Shown one piece after another: positions 1 through 7,182 of a stretch of 11,010 nt of DNA. The notes under the pieces were generated by a model that was not told where the DNA came from, did not search any database, and saw nothing but the letters and a program-made list of their open reading frames with translations. Positions within the stretch are counted from its first letter, which is position 1; each line of letters opens with the position of its first letter. The position numbers were made by a program, and so were the translations under genes. The DNA is from Pseudomonadota bacterium (GTDB lineage Bacteria > Pseudomonadota > Gammaproteobacteria > Xanthomonadales > Rhodanobacteraceae). The DNA lies in the NCBI GenBank assembly GCA_018241165.1, contig JAFEEK010000183.1, forward strand, positions 1 to 11,010, read 5' to 3'.

Positions 1-19
1 CCGACTGAGCTACGTGAGC
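1..19 (-). tRNA. tRNA-Thr, 5' end only (cut by window edge)
   Basis: Read on the minus strand, these 19 bases are GCTCACGTAGCTCAGTCGG. This is the 5' acceptor strand and D-arm start of a tRNA, and it matches the usual start of gammaproteobacterial tRNA-Thr(GGU). It begins two bases after the CCA end of tRNA-Gly. The order Tyr-Gly-Thr is the same as in the E. coli tyrU-glyT-thrT-tufB operon. The anticodon lies outside the window, so the amino acid is inferred from context and the 5' sequence. Confidence 0.75.
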
Positions 20-21
20 GG

Positions 22-95
22 TGGAGCGGGAGACGGGAATCGAACCCGCACTAGTAGCTTGGAAGGCTACAGTTCTACCATTGAACTACTCCCGC
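22..95 (-). tRNA. tRNA-Gly(UCC)
   Basis: A full cloverleaf reads on the minus strand. The acceptor stem pairs GCGGGAG with CTCCCGC, the D-arm is TAGTTCAATGGTAGAACT, the anticodon loop is CTTCCAA (anticodon TCC), and the T-loop is GGTTCGATTCC. CCA is encoded at 24-22. Tracts of 35 and 2 bases separate it from tRNA-Tyr upstream and tRNA-Thr downstream, so the three are probably one processed transcript. Confidence 0.97.
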
Positions 96-130
96 GCCGG
101 GGTACTTCTCGTCTCTCGCTTTTTTGCAAC

Positions 131-216
131 TGGTGGAGGGAGGTGGATTCGAACCACCGAAGGCATGAGCCAGCAGATTTACAGTCTGCCCCCGTTGGCC
201 GCTTGGGTATCCCTCC
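131..216 (-). tRNA. tRNA-Tyr(GUA)
   Basis: This is a class II tRNA of 86 bases with a long variable arm. On the minus strand the acceptor stem pairs GGAGGGA with TCCCTCC, the anticodon loop is CTGTAAA (anticodon GTA at 182-180), the variable arm follows, and the T-loop is GGTTCGAATCC. The CCA end is encoded. It is the first tRNA of the Tyr-Gly-Thr cluster. A terminator and a strong promoter lie upstream of it at 267-361. Confidence 0.97.
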
Positions 217-266
217 GGGAATCTTGTCTACGTTACCTCTCGTTGACCGCAACCGCCGGCGACGCG

Positions 267-297
267 AAAAAACGCCAGACCGTTCTGCCTGACGTTT
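267..297 (-). terminator. Intrinsic terminator or attenuator upstream of tRNA-Tyr
   Basis: On the minus strand positions 297-270 form an 11-bp stem, AAACGTCAGGC paired with GTCTGGCGTTT (two G-U wobbles), around the loop AGAACG. A run of six T (272-267) closes it. This is the clearest intrinsic terminator in the window. It lies 92 bases after the thioesterase stop codon and could end that operon. It also lies about 30 bases downstream of the start predicted for the promoter at 333-361, so it may act as an attenuator for the tRNA operon or end a short RNA. Confidence 0.8.
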
Positions 298-325
298 CAT
301 GCACTTGAATACTTCTTCGCGCGGA

Positions 326-361
326 GCCGACTATTGTCGTTTCAGCGGCAATTCTTGTCAA
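326..361 (-). promoter_or_regulatory. Strong sigma70-type promoter with GC-rich discriminator
   Basis: The minus strand has a perfect -35 box, TTGACA (361-356), a 17-base spacer, and a -10 box, GACAAT (338-333, four of six consensus bases including A2 and T6). The predicted start is near 327. The stretch after the -10 box, AGTCGGCTCCGCGCG, is GC-rich, as in stringently controlled stable-RNA promoters. The likely target is the Tyr-Gly-Thr(-tuf) operon, although a terminator stands between it and the first tRNA. Confidence 0.65.
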
Positions 362-388
362 GACGGCATGGAAAATGCTAGGCGTGGC

Positions 389-889
389 TTAGCCCGGACT
401 GGGCAAATGCGCCGCATCGCGGTAGCGCGCGATTTCCTGTTCGATGTTCTTGTCCAGCTCCATCAGCTTCTGCGCGTAGGCCGCCAGGGCCTTGTCGTCG
501 TCGCTGGCCGGCAGCCATTTCGGCACCGTAGTGGGCTTGCCGGCAGCATCGACCGCAACCATGACGATCACGCAATGGGTAGCCAGCACCTGGGCGCCCG
601 TGGCCAGGTTTCGCGCCAGCACGTCCACGCTGAAGTGCATGCTGGTATTGCCGGTGTAGATGAGCTGGCAATGCACGGTAACCATGTCGCCGATGCAAAT
701 CGGGTGTACGAAGCGGATGCCGCCCACGGCCACCGTCACGCAGACCTTGCCGCTCCAGCCGACCGCGCAGGCGTAGCCGGCCTGGTCGATCCATTTCATC
801 ACGAAGCCGCCGTGCACCTTGCCGGAGAAATTCACGTCGGTCGGCTGGGCGAGGAAGCTGAGCTTCACATCACGATCGGTACCAGGCAT
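389..889 (-). CDS. Hotdog-fold acyl-CoA thioesterase (YciA/BACH-like)
   Basis: A 166-residue protein with one 4HBT hotdog domain at about residues 8-125. Such enzymes hydrolyse fatty acyl-CoA to free acid and CoA in the cytoplasm. The family signature is visible as TDVN (Asn20), then GKVHGGFVMKWIDQAG with the likely catalytic acid Asp35, and VGGIRFVHPICIGD near residues 55-68. The last 40 residues form a charged, probably helical tail, longer than in the 132-residue E. coli YciA. The ATG start has GAGGA seven bases upstream. It begins 15 bases after the ychF stop, so it is probably the last gene of the pth-ychF operon. The acyl chain preferred cannot be told from sequence. Confidence 0.88.
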   Translation of the reverse strand: MPGTDRDVKLSFLAQPTDVNFSGKVHGGFVMKWIDQAGYACAVGWSGKVCVTVAVGGIRFVHPICIGDMVTVHCQLIYTGNTSMHFSVDVLARNLATGAQVLATHCVIVMVAVDAAGKPTTVPKWLPASDDDKALAAYAQKLMELDKNIEQEIARYRDAAHLPSPG

Positions 890-904
890 GTGCGCGTCCT
901 CGGA

Positions 905-1996
905 TCAGACATTGAATCGGAAGTGTAGAACGTCGCCCTCTTTCACCAGATACTCCTTGCCTTCCAGGCGCAGGCGACCGGCATCCTTGGCGCCGTTCTC
1001 GCCCCTGTATTTGATGAAATCATCATACGCCACGGTCTCGGCGCGGATGAAGCCGCGCTCGAAATCGGTGTGGATAACGCCCGCCGCCTGCGGCGCAGTG
1101 GAACCGGATTTCACCGTCCACGCGCGCACTTCCTTCTCGCCGGCGGTGAAATAGGTCTGCAGGCCGAGCAGCTTGTAGGCGGCACGGATCACGCGATTCA
1201 GGCCCGGCTCGTCCAGGCCCATGTCCTTGAGAAACGCGTCGCGATCGGCGTCATCGAGTTGCGAGAGTTCTTCCTCGATGGCCGCGCAAACCGGCACCAC
1301 TTCAGCGCCTTCGGCCTGCGCACGCGCGCGCACCTTGTCCAGATGCGGATTGTTGGTGAATCCGTCTTCCTTGACGTTGGCGATGTACATGAGCGGTTTC
1401 AGCGTGAGCAGGAACAGGTCGCGCACGAGCGCCTTCTCGTCCTCGTCCAGGCCCAGGCTGCGCGCGGATTTGCCTTCGTTCAACCCGGCAGCGAGCTTTT
1501 GCAGCACGGGTCTTTTCGCCAGCGCTTCCTTGTCGTTGGCCTTGGCCGCGCGTTCGGCCTTGTTCAACGCCTTGTCGACCGCTTCCAGATCCGCCAGCGC
1601 GAGCTCGGTGTCGATCGTCTCGATATCGGCGATCGGGTCGATCTTGCCGGCGACATGGATGATGTCCGCATGCTCGAAGCAGCGCACGACGTGGGCGATC
1701 GCGTCGACTTCGCGGATATGCGCGAGGAATTTGTTGCCCAACCCTTCGCCCTTGGACGCTCCGGCGACAAGGCCGGCGATATCGACGAATTCGACCGCGG
1801 TCGGCACGAGTTTCTGCGGCTTGACGATTTCCGCGAGCTGGTTCAGGCGCGGATCCGGCACCGGCACCACGCCGACGTTCGGGTCGATCGTGCAGAACGG
1901 GAAATTCGCCGCGGCGATGCCCGCCTTGGTCAGCGCGTTGAAAAGGGTGGACTTGCCGACGTTCGGCAGGCCGACGATGCCGCATTTGATGCCCAT
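905..1996 (-). CDS. ychF: YchF/OLA1-type ribosome-binding P-loop ATPase
   Basis: At 363 residues it matches the family's usual length. This Obg-like P-loop NTPase prefers ATP to GTP, binds ribosomes, and is linked to stress responses and translation initiation. Residues 9-17 are the P-loop GLPNVGKST, residues 72-77 are the G3-like DIAGLV, and the base-recognition site reads NVKE (207-210) in place of NKxD, as expected for the ATP-preferring subfamily. A coiled-coil stretch spans about 128-200, and a TGS domain fills about 280-362. The ATG at 1996 was chosen because it opens [16 protein letters not shown]. It has AAGGA seven bases upstream, and this SD overlaps the pth stop codon. Reading on upstream in this frame only overlaps pth. 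Confidence 0.97.
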   Translation of the reverse strand: MGIKCGIVGLPNVGKSTLFNALTKAGIAAANFPFCTIDPNVGVVPVPDPRLNQLAEIVKPQKLVPTAVEFVDIAGLVAGASKGEGLGNKFLAHIREVDAIAHVVRCFEHADIIHVAGKIDPIADIETIDTELALADLEAVDKALNKAERAAKANDKEALAKRPVLQKLAAGLNEGKSARSLGLDEDEKALVRDLFLLTLKPLMYIANVKEDGFTNNPHLDKVRARAQAEGAEVVPVCAAIEEELSQLDDADRDAFLKDMGLDEPGLNRVIRAAYKLLGLQTYFTAGEKEVRAWTVKSGSTAPQAAGVIHTDFERGFIRAETVAYDDFIKYRGENGAKDAGRLRLEGKEYLVKEGDVLHFRFNV

Positions 1997-2004
1997 GGGA
2001 TTCC

Positions 2005-2586
2005 TTATTCCGGCGCGGTGTGCAGCCGTTTCATCGCTTCGTTGAAATCGCCCGCAACCGCGAGCGGCAAAACGCCCAGCGCAGCGCCGACCGCACCGAG
2101 GATCGCGTCTTCGTCCGCCTTGCCCGGACGCCCAAGCACCCACGGCGTAACCCGATCCTTGTCGCCGGGATGGCCGATACCGAGCCGCAGGCGGTGAAAC
2201 TTGCCGTGTCCCAGATGCGCGAAGATGTCGCGCAATCCGTTCTGTCCGCCGTGGCCGCCGTCGAACTTCAAGCGCGCGGCACCCGGTGGCAAATCCAGAT
2301 CATCGTGCGCGACGAGCATTTCTTCCGGCTCGATTTTCCAGTAGCGCAGCGCTGACGCCACCGCGATGCCGCTCTTGTTCATGAACGTGTTCGGCTTGAG
2401 CAGCAGCAGCGGATTGCCGTCGAGGACGATCTTGCCCGTCTCGCCGTGCAATTTCGCTTCCAGCCCGAGGCGCACGCCTTCACGCTGCGCGAGCGCATCG
2501 ACGAACCAGAACCCGGCATTGTGCCGGGTTCGCAGATGTTCGGCGCCGGGATTGCCCAGGCCGACGATGAGGCGAAGCGCAGCCAT
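2005..2586 (-). CDS. pth: Peptidyl-tRNA hydrolase
   Basis: A 193-residue bacterial-type Pth. It cleaves the ester of peptidyl-tRNAs that fall off ribosomes and so recycles tRNA; it is essential in E. coli. Visible motifs are IVGLGNPG (7-14), the catalytic His22 in [20 protein letters not shown] with Asn70, and [10 protein letters not shown] with Asp95. The loop [11 protein letters not shown] (110-120) has Gln where E. coli has His113, a known natural variant. The stop codon lies 8 bases before the ychF start. The ATG start at 2586 lies only ten bases from the composite repeat at 2597-2696, and only a weak SD (GAG) can be seen there. Confidence 0.97.
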   Translation of the reverse strand: MAALRLIVGLGNPGAEHLRTRHNAGFWFVDALAQREGVRLGLEAKLHGETGKIVLDGNPLLLLKPNTFMNKSGIAVASALRYWKIEPEEMLVAHDDLDLPPGAARLKFDGGHGGQNGLRDIFAHLGHGKFHRLRLGIGHPGDKDRVTPWVLGRPGKADEDAILGAVGAALGVLPLAVAGDFNEAMKRLHTAPE

Positions 2587-2596
2587 AAGCTTTGCT

Positions 2597-2696
2597 CGTC
2601 ATTCCGGCGCAAGCCGGAATCCAGCTCCTGCCCTTGTCCGTGGTGCAAGAGCTGGATCCCGTGTCAGCAACCATCCCTGGTCTGCACGGGATGACG
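2597..2696 (-). repeat. REP/BIME-like composite inverted repeat between rplY and pth
   Basis: A 100-bp element with inverted ends, CGTCATTCC at the left and GGGATGACG at the right (one mismatch). It holds three nested dyads. The left hairpin is ATTCCGGC-gcaa-GCCGGAAT (2601-2620). The central dyad is ATCCAGCTC (2619-2627) against GAGCTGGAT (2649-2657). The right hairpin is ATCCCGTG (2656-2663) against CACGGGAT (2685-2692). Motifs such as GTCATTCCGGCGCAAGCCGGAATCCAG resemble intergenic REP-like repeats that I recall as common in Xanthomonadales and other proteobacteria. Two REP units facing each other is the BIME layout. Orientation is arbitrary. No coding content is supported. Confidence 0.75.
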
Positions 2697-2710
2697 GCAT
2701 CCTGCCGTCA
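2692..2710 (-). repeat. Tri-loop hairpin over the rplY stop codon (GCA-TCC-TGC core)
   Basis: A perfect 8-bp inverted repeat, TGACGGCA-TCC-TGCCGTCA. Its right arm contains the rplY stop codon and its left arm overlaps the end of the composite repeat. In rplY mRNA the loop would read GGA. No T run follows, so it is not a standard terminator. The same core recurs at 9750-9762 and 9831-9845. Confidence 0.6.
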
Positions 2711-3418
2711 CTTCTTGTCGTCTTTCTTGGCGGCGGCCGGAGCCGCGCCAGCAGCGGGAGCCGCGCCGGCAGCCGGCGTGGCGCCGGCGGCGGCAGCCGC
2801 TTCGCCTTCCGCCACGACCGGAGCCGCCTCGACTTCCTGCTTCATCTCCTGCGCCGTCACCACGGCCGAATCGTGCTCCTTGCCCAGGCGCAGTTCGGGG
2901 ATTTCCACACCCGCCGGCAATTTGAGCGCCGACATGTGGACGATGTCGCCCACCTTGAGTTCGGACAGATCGACTTCGATGAATTCCGGCAGATCCTTCG
3001 GCAGACAGGAGATCTCCAGATCCGTAATTGCGTGCGAGATCAGCACGCCAGCCATCTTGCCGGCCGGGGATTTTTCCTTGTTGAGGAAGTGCAGCGGCAC
3101 GCGGATGCGGATCGCACGGTTCTCGTCGACGCGCTGGAAATCCAGGTGCAGCAACTGCGCGCGGAACGGATGGCGCTGCAAGTCGCGCAACAGGACTTTC
3201 TGCGTCTTGCCGTCGAGCTTGAGGTCGAGGATCGCCGAGTAGAACCACTCGTGCTGCGACGCCAGCCACACGGTGTTGTGCTCGAGCTGGATGCTCGCCG
3301 GAGCATCGGTGCTGCCATAAACAATGGCCGGCACCTTGCCCGTGGTACGCAGGCGGCGGCTCGCACCTTTGCCTTCGTCCTTGCGGGTTTCCGCCGGAAT
3401 TTCGTGAATCGTTGCCAT
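2708..3418 (-). CDS. rplY: 50S ribosomal protein L25, long form (Ctc/TL5 type)
   Basis: A 236-residue protein that binds 5S rRNA in the large ribosomal subunit. The N-terminal L25 beta-barrel covers about residues 4-95 (KGASRRLRTTGKVPAIVYG near 17-35, LLHLDFQRV at 89-97). A TL5-type second domain covers about 100-190. The tail from about residue 196 is low complexity, with short GAAPAA repeats and a lysine/aspartate end. E. coli L25 is only 94 residues, so this is the Ctc-like long form. The ATG start has AAAGG nine bases upstream. It follows prs after an 85-base gap with two hairpins, as in many gammaproteobacteria. Confidence 0.96.
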   Translation of the reverse strand: MATIHEIPAETRKDEGKGASRRLRTTGKVPAIVYGSTDAPASIQLEHNTVWLASQHEWFYSAILDLKLDGKTQKVLLRDLQRHPFRAQLLHLDFQRVDENRAIRIRVPLHFLNKEKSPAGKMAGVLISHAITDLEISCLPKDLPEFIEVDLSELKVGDIVHMSALKLPAGVEIPELRLGKEHDSAVVTAQEMKQEVEAAPVVAEGEAAAAAGATPAAGAAPAAGAAPAAAKKDDKK

Positions 3419-3445
3419 GATGGATTACCTTTGAGTTGCAGTGAT

Positions 3446-3459
3446 CCGCCTCGCGGCGG
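3446..3459 (-). other. Short GC hairpin in the rplY leader
   Basis: On the minus strand CCGCC-GCGA-GGCGG forms a 5-bp stem closed by a GNRA-type tetraloop, 14 bases upstream of the rplY ribosome-binding site. No T run follows it. It may stabilise the processed rplY mRNA or help in control of L25 synthesis; neither role is shown by the sequence. Confidence 0.4.
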
Positions 3460-3462
3460 TTG

Positions 3463-3487
3463 AAAACTCTCCCGCGACCAGGAGAGT
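3463..3487 (-). terminator. Weak intrinsic terminator after prs
   Basis: On the minus strand ACTCTCC (3487-3481) pairs with GGAGAGT (3472-3466) around an 8-base loop, and TTTT ends the structure at 3463. It lies 16 bases after the prs stop. The short T run suggests partial termination, with some read-through into rplY. Confidence 0.5.
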
Positions 3488-3503
3488 CGAAAAAACAAAT
3501 TCT

Positions 3504-4508
3504 TCAGTCTACATACAAGCTGCTGACCGACTCGCCGAACGCGATGCGCCGGATCGTCTCGCCGAGCAGTTCCGCCACGCTGAGCTGGCGGATCTTCGCA
3601 CAGGCGCGCGCCGCGTCCGCCAGCGCGATGGTGTCCGTCACCACCAGTTCGTCGAGCTGCGATCCGTTGATGTTCTGGATCGCCGCGCCGGACAGCACCG
3701 GATGCGTGCAATACGCCACCACCTTGCGCGCGCCGTTCTTTTTCAACGCCGCCGCCGCCGCACACAAGGTGCCGGCGGTGTCGACGATGTCGTCGATCAG
3801 CACGCACACGCGATCCTTCACGTCGCCGATGATGTTCATCACCGTGGCCTCGTTCGGACGCGGCCGGCGCTTGTCGATGATCGCCAGGTCCGCGTCGTCC
3901 AGGCGCTTGGCCAGTGCCCTTGCGCGCGCCACACCGCCGACGTCGGGACTGACCACGATCAGGTCGCTGCCGCCGTGGCAGCGCCAGATGTCGGCCAGCA
4001 AAACGGGCGACGAGTATACATTGTCCACCGGAATATCGAAAAACCCCTGGATCTGGTCGGCGTGCAGATCCACCGTCAACACCTGGTCGGTACCGACCGT
4101 GCCGATCATCGTCGCCGCGACCTTGGCCGTGATCGGCACGCGCCCCGAACGCGTGCGCCGGTCCTGGCGGGCATAGCCGAAATACGGGATCACCGCGGTC
4201 ACGCTGGCCGCCGAGGCGCGCTTGAGCGCATCCACCATCACCAGCAGTTCCATGAAATTGTCCGCGGTCGGCGCCGAGGTCGGCTGGATCACGAACACTT
4301 CCTGGCGGCGCACGTTTTCCTCGATCTCGACCTGCGCCTCGCCGTCGGAAAAACGGCTGACCAGGGCCTTGCCCAGCGGCACGTTCAATTCATGGCAAAC
4401 CGCTTGCGCAAGCGCGCGATTGGCGTTGCCGCTGAAAACCAGCAAGCGGCGCTCTTCACGCTCGCGCGCGTATTTGCCGGAGAACCCCGATGAGTTGGCC
4501 GTGTTCAC
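3504..4508 (-). CDS. prs: Ribose-phosphate pyrophosphokinase (PRPP synthetase)
   Basis: A 334-residue class I Prs. It makes PRPP from ribose 5-phosphate and ATP for purine, pyrimidine, NAD, His and Trp synthesis. Visible motifs are RFSDGE (52-57), the catalytic flexible loop near [18 protein letters not shown] (112-129), [12 protein letters not shown] (146-157), [14 protein letters not shown] near 185-199, and the PRPP loop [13 protein letters not shown] (236-248). The start chosen is GTG at 4508, because GGGAG stands six bases upstream; a TTG at 4535 lacks such a site. This gives about 21 charged residues before LLVFSGN, more than in E. coli. A TTG at 4445 would remove the extension and remains possible. 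The gene has its own extended -10 promoter. Confidence 0.96.
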   Translation of the reverse strand: MNTANSSGFSGKYAREREERRLLVFSGNANRALAQAVCHELNVPLGKALVSRFSDGEAQVEIEENVRRQEVFVIQPTSAPTADNFMELLVMVDALKRASAASVTAVIPYFGYARQDRRTRSGRVPITAKVAATMIGTVGTDQVLTVDLHADQIQGFFDIPVDNVYSSPVLLADIWRCHGGSDLIVVSPDVGGVARARALAKRLDDADLAIIDKRRPRPNEATVMNIIGDVKDRVCVLIDDIVDTAGTLCAAAAALKKNGARKVVAYCTHPVLSGAAIQNINGSQLDELVVTDTIALADAARACAKIRQLSVAELLGETIRRIAFGESVSSLYVD

Positions 4509-4547
4509 ACCTTGCTCCCGATTGGCAACGCGCAAAAACAGCCAATT

Positions 4548-4556
4548 ATTCTATCA
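4548..4556 (-). promoter_or_regulatory. Extended -10 promoter for prs
   Basis: On the minus strand TGATAGAAT fits the extended -10 form TGn-TATAAT, with a hexamer TAGAAT at 4553-4548. The predicted start is near 4541, giving a leader of about 33 bases before the GTG. No good -35 box lies at 15-18 bases, which is usual for extended -10 promoters. Confidence 0.5.
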
Positions 4557-4619
4557 CGGGAACGCGCGAAGAGGCGCCGTTCCGGCGTCGATCGCGCATG
4601 CAAACCGGCACGCTTGCAA

Positions 4620-4637
4620 CGTAATGCGCGTATTACG
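4620..4637 (-). other. Inverted repeat after fabB
   Basis: CGTAAT-gcgcgt-ATTACG is a 6-bp dyad nine bases after the fabB stop. There is no T run, so it is at most an mRNA-stabilising hairpin or part of a factor-dependent terminator. A second imperfect dyad, GGCGCCG-ttc-CGGCGTC, lies in the same gap at about 4573-4589. Confidence 0.3.
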
Positions 4638-4646
4638 GCGCGAATC

Positions 4647-5855
4647 TCAGATTTTGGCAAACACCAGGCTGGCGTTGGTGCCGCCGAAACCGAAGCTGTT
4701 GGACATCACCGTGCGCAACTGCGCCGGGCGGCTTTTCTCCACGATCGGGAAGCCGTGGGCGTGTTCATCGAGCGCTTCGATATTCGCCGAACCGGCGATG
4801 AAACTGCGTTCGAGCATGAGCAAGGAGTAGATCGCCTCGTGCACGCTGGCCGCGCCGAGCGAATGGCCGGTCAGCGCCTTGGTCGACGACAAGGGCGGCA
4901 TGGCGGTGCCAAAAGCTTCGCGAATCGCATTCAATTCCACGATATCCCCGAGCGGAGTCGCGGTGCCATGGGTATTGAGGTAATCGATCGGCGCGGCGAT
5001 TCCCGCCATCGCCATGCGCATGCAGCGCGCCGCGCCTTCACCCGATGGCGCGACCATGTCGTGGCCATCCGAGGTGACGCCGTAGCCGATCAGTTCGGCA
5101 TGAATGCGCGCTCCGCGCGCCTTGGCGTGTTCGTAGTCCTCGAGCACGAGCATGCCGCCACCACCGGCGATGACGAAACCGTCGCGACCGACATCGTAGG
5201 GACGCGACGCGGCATGCGGTGTCGAGTTGTAAGCGGTCGACAGCGCGCCCATTGCGTCGAACTGCGAAGCCATGCCCCAGTGCAGCTCTTCGCCGCCGCC
5301 GGCGAAGACGATGTCTTGGGCGCCGTGGCGGATCAGGTCGGCGCCTGCGCCGATGCAATGCGCCGACGTCGCGCACGCTGCGGCGATGGAATAACTCAAA
5401 CCGAGAATGCCGAACGCGGTCGCCAGCGTCGCCGACACCGTCGAACACATCGTGCGCGGGACCATGAACGGACCGACCTTGCGCACGCCCTTGGCGCGCA
5501 AAAGGTCGCCGGTTTCGATCTGCCAGCGCGGCGAGCCGCCGCCGGAACCGGCAATCACGCCGATGCGCGGATGACAGATGTGTTCGAGCGCAAGGCCGGC
5601 ATCGGCGATCGCGTCGCGCATGGCCAGGTAGGCGTAGGCAGCCGCATCGCCCATGAAACGCTTGAGCTTGCGGTCGATGAGCGCATCCAGATCCAGGTCC
5701 GGCCATCCGGCCACCGCACTGCGTAACCCGAGCGTGGCAAACTCGGGCGCTGCGCGGATGCCGCTCAGACCCTCGCGCAATGCATGCGCGACCTGATCCA
5801 GACTCTGGCCAAGGCACGAAGCCAGACCCATGCCGGTAACGACGACGCGACGCAT
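4647..5855 (-). CDS. fabB: Beta-ketoacyl-ACP synthase I
   Basis: A 402-residue KAS I enzyme. It extends acyl-ACP with malonyl-ACP and is needed to elongate the cis-3-decenoyl-ACP made by FabA, hence for unsaturated fatty acids. The Cys-His-His triad is complete: Cys161 in [11 protein letters not shown], His296 in [11 protein letters not shown] and His331 in [11 protein letters not shown]. The C-terminal [13 protein letters not shown] is also present. Similarity to E. coli FabB runs along the whole length, for example AGSGGGSPR and [23 protein letters not shown]. The ATG start overlaps the fabA stop by one base (TGATG), so the two are translationally coupled. The open frame continues upstream on the minus strand to 7136 without a gene in it. 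Confidence 0.96.
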   Translation of the reverse strand: MRRVVVTGMGLASCLGQSLDQVAHALREGLSGIRAAPEFATLGLRSAVAGWPDLDLDALIDRKLKRFMGDAAAYAYLAMRDAIADAGLALEHICHPRIGVIAGSGGGSPRWQIETGDLLRAKGVRKVGPFMVPRTMCSTVSATLATAFGILGLSYSIAAACATSAHCIGAGADLIRHGAQDIVFAGGGEELHWGMASQFDAMGALSTAYNSTPHAASRPYDVGRDGFVIAGGGGMLVLEDYEHAKARGARIHAELIGYGVTSDGHDMVAPSGEGAARCMRMAMAGIAAPIDYLNTHGTATPLGDIVELNAIREAFGTAMPPLSSTKALTGHSLGAASVHEAIYSLLMLERSFIAGSANIEALDEHAHGFPIVEKSRPAQLRTVMSNSFGFGGTNASLVFAKI

Positions 5856-6370
5856 CAGAAACCCTCCGTCGACTGGAACAGGCCGACGCGCAAATCCTTG
5901 GCGGCATAGATCAGGCGATCGTCGACGAACATGTCGCCATCGGCAACGACCATCTTGAGGCGGCCACGAATCACGCGGCTGACGTCGATCTCGTAGCGCA
6001 CCCGTTGCGCGCTCGGCAGAACCTGGCCGGTGAACTTGACCTCGCCCACGCCCAGTGCGCGACCGCGACCTGGCTCTCCCAGCCAGGGCAGGAAGAAGCC
6101 GGCGAGTTGCCACATCGCATCGAGCCCGAGACAACCGGGCATTACCGGATCGCCTTCGAAATGGCAGCCGAAAAACCACAGATCGGGGCGGATATCGAGC
6201 TCGGCCTGCAGCAATCCCTTGCCGCGCGTTCCGCCGTGTTCGTCGATGCGCGTGATGCGGTCGAACATCAGCATGGGCGGCGATGGCAGGCGGGCATTGC
6301 CGGCACCGAACATCTGCCCGCTCGCGCAGGCGAGAAGTTGGGCCTTGTCGAGCGAAACCGGTCGTGACAT
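5855..6370 (-). CDS. fabA: 3-hydroxydecanoyl-ACP dehydratase/isomerase
   Basis: A 171-residue hotdog dehydratase, one residue shorter than E. coli FabA. It dehydrates 3-hydroxydecanoyl-ACP and isomerises trans-2- to cis-3-decenoyl-ACP, the branch point to unsaturated fatty acids without oxygen. The catalytic His70 is in [15 protein letters not shown] and Asp84 in [25 protein letters not shown] and the ending DLRVGLFQ follow as in the family. It is coupled to fabB. The ATG at 6370 fits the family's N-terminus, but no strong SD is visible. The 126-base gap upstream holds a TAGACT (6406-6401) that could be a -10 box, without a good -35 partner, and I see no FadR- or FabR-like operator. Confidence 0.96.
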   Translation of the reverse strand: MSRPVSLDKAQLLACASGQMFGAGNARLPSPPMLMFDRITRIDEHGGTRGKGLLQAELDIRPDLWFFGCHFEGDPVMPGCLGLDAMWQLAGFFLPWLGEPGRGRALGVGEVKFTGQVLPSAQRVRYEIDVSRVIRGRLKMVVADGDMFVDDRLIYAAKDLRVGLFQSTEGF

Positions 6371-6496
6371 CTGTCTGGCAGCCGCAAAGAACTCGGCCGC
6401 AGTCTACGCAAGCCGGCGTCGCAACGCCATGACCGGTGTCAAACGTCCTGGCGCGAGCCCGCGCTGACGGCGGTCGCGCGAAGGTTGCCAGCGAGG

Positions 6497-6811
6497 CTAC
6501 GGCTTGAGCGCAGCCAGAAACACCGCGATATTCGCGATATCGGTGTCGGTCAGGCCCTTGGCCATCGGCGCCATGATGGCGTTGGGGCGCGTGCCGTCGC
6601 GGAATGCCTTCATCTGGGCGACGAGGTATTCCTCTTTCTGGCCGGCGACATTCGGATAGATCGGCGCTATCGAAATGCCGTTCGCACCGTGGCAGGCGAC
6701 ACAGGTCGTCTCGTACTTCGCCTTGCCGGCGACCGGATCGGCCGCAAGCACCGAAGTTGCGGCGAATGCAGTGACGATGGCGATGCTGGCAACGACAGTG
6801 GTCTTGGTCAT
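6497..6811 (-). CDS. Small periplasmic class I cytochrome c
   Basis: A 104-residue precursor with a signal peptide ([20 protein letters not shown], cleavage likely after VLA at about residue 23) and one haem c site, CVACH, at 37-41. The axial Met is probably Met80 or Met83 in [10 protein letters not shown]. The pattern [21 protein letters not shown] and the ending [14 protein letters not shown] are those of cytochrome c4/c553/c5-like proteins. The ATG at 6811 was chosen because it opens the signal peptide and has GGGAG eight bases upstream; the frame continues further up without sense. It follows the 110-residue membrane protein by 38 bases. Inference: a soluble electron donor to NorC, or a carrier shared with other oxidases. 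Confidence 0.9.
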   Translation of the reverse strand: MTKTTVVASIAIVTAFAATSVLAADPVAGKAKYETTCVACHGANGISIAPIYPNVAGQKEEYLVAQMKAFRDGTRPNAIMAPMAKGLTDTDIANIAVFLAALKP

Positions 6812-6849
6812 GTGTTTTGCTCCCGTGCGGAAACCGGTTCGGCGGGTGG

Positions 6850-7182
6850 TCATTGGGCCGTGGCCGGCTGCGGCCGGTACAAGGCCGCCCACAAGGCGAC
6901 GGTCGGAACCAGCGTGCCAACCCAGAACCCGCCCCAGAATGTGAGATTCGGCAATGTCGCCAGCGGCAGCAGCGAAAGCAGGCCAAGCGCGATCGCCAGC
7001 ACGATGTTGACGGCGCTGAACCATGGATGCGGATCGCTACGCCGTGCCCACAGTGCCATGACCAGCATGATCGCGGCGAAGGCTGCCAGCGGCAGGTAGC
7101 GTTGCTCGATCCAGGTCGGATGCAGCACGGCGGCATAAGCGAGCACCAGACCGGTAATGGTGTTGATGAGATTCGGGATCAT
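6850..7182 (-). CDS. Unrecognised small membrane protein (110 aa, about 4 TM), nor-linked
   Basis: I do not recognise this family with confidence. The protein has four likely membrane helices at about 5-21, 29-46, 55-73 and 81-102, with a short charged cytosolic loop (ARRSDPHP) and no Cys or haem motif. The two halves look alike: [19 protein letters not shown] and [16 protein letters not shown]. This weakly recalls SPW-repeat membrane proteins. Its ATG overlaps the previous stop (ATGA), and AGGAG stands eight bases upstream, so it is a real, coupled gene. The setting suggests an assembly or accessory subunit of the nitric oxide reductase, as NorE/NorF are elsewhere; I see no sequence similarity to support that directly. 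Confidence 0.8.
   Translation of the reverse strand: MIPNLINTITGLVLAYAAVLHPTWIEQRYLPLAAFAAIMLVMALWARRSDPHPWFSAVNIVLAIALGLLSLLPLATLPNLTFWGGFWVGTLVPTVALWAALYRPQPATAQ

Noticed and set aside
2587..2707. Small open frames in the rplY-pth gap (for example peptides reading SWIPACAGMT or LDSGLRRNDE)
   Set aside because: These peptides are well-known false translations of REP-like repeats. The stretch is explained by inverted repeats.
2720..2810. Repeated GC blocks at the rplY 3' end as a repeat array or CRISPR
   Set aside because: They are in frame and encode the Ala/Pro tail of L25. There are no regular spacers.
6401..6442. TTGACA (6442-6437) and TAGACT (6406-6401) as a fabA promoter
   Set aside because: They are 30 bases apart, too far to be one sigma70 promoter, and neither has a good partner at 16-18 bases.
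5856..7136. Upstream extension of the fabB frame on the minus strand
   Set aside because: It overlaps fabA, the cytochrome c and a membrane gene in another frame and is Arg/Pro/Cys-rich. FabB begins at the ATG at 5855.
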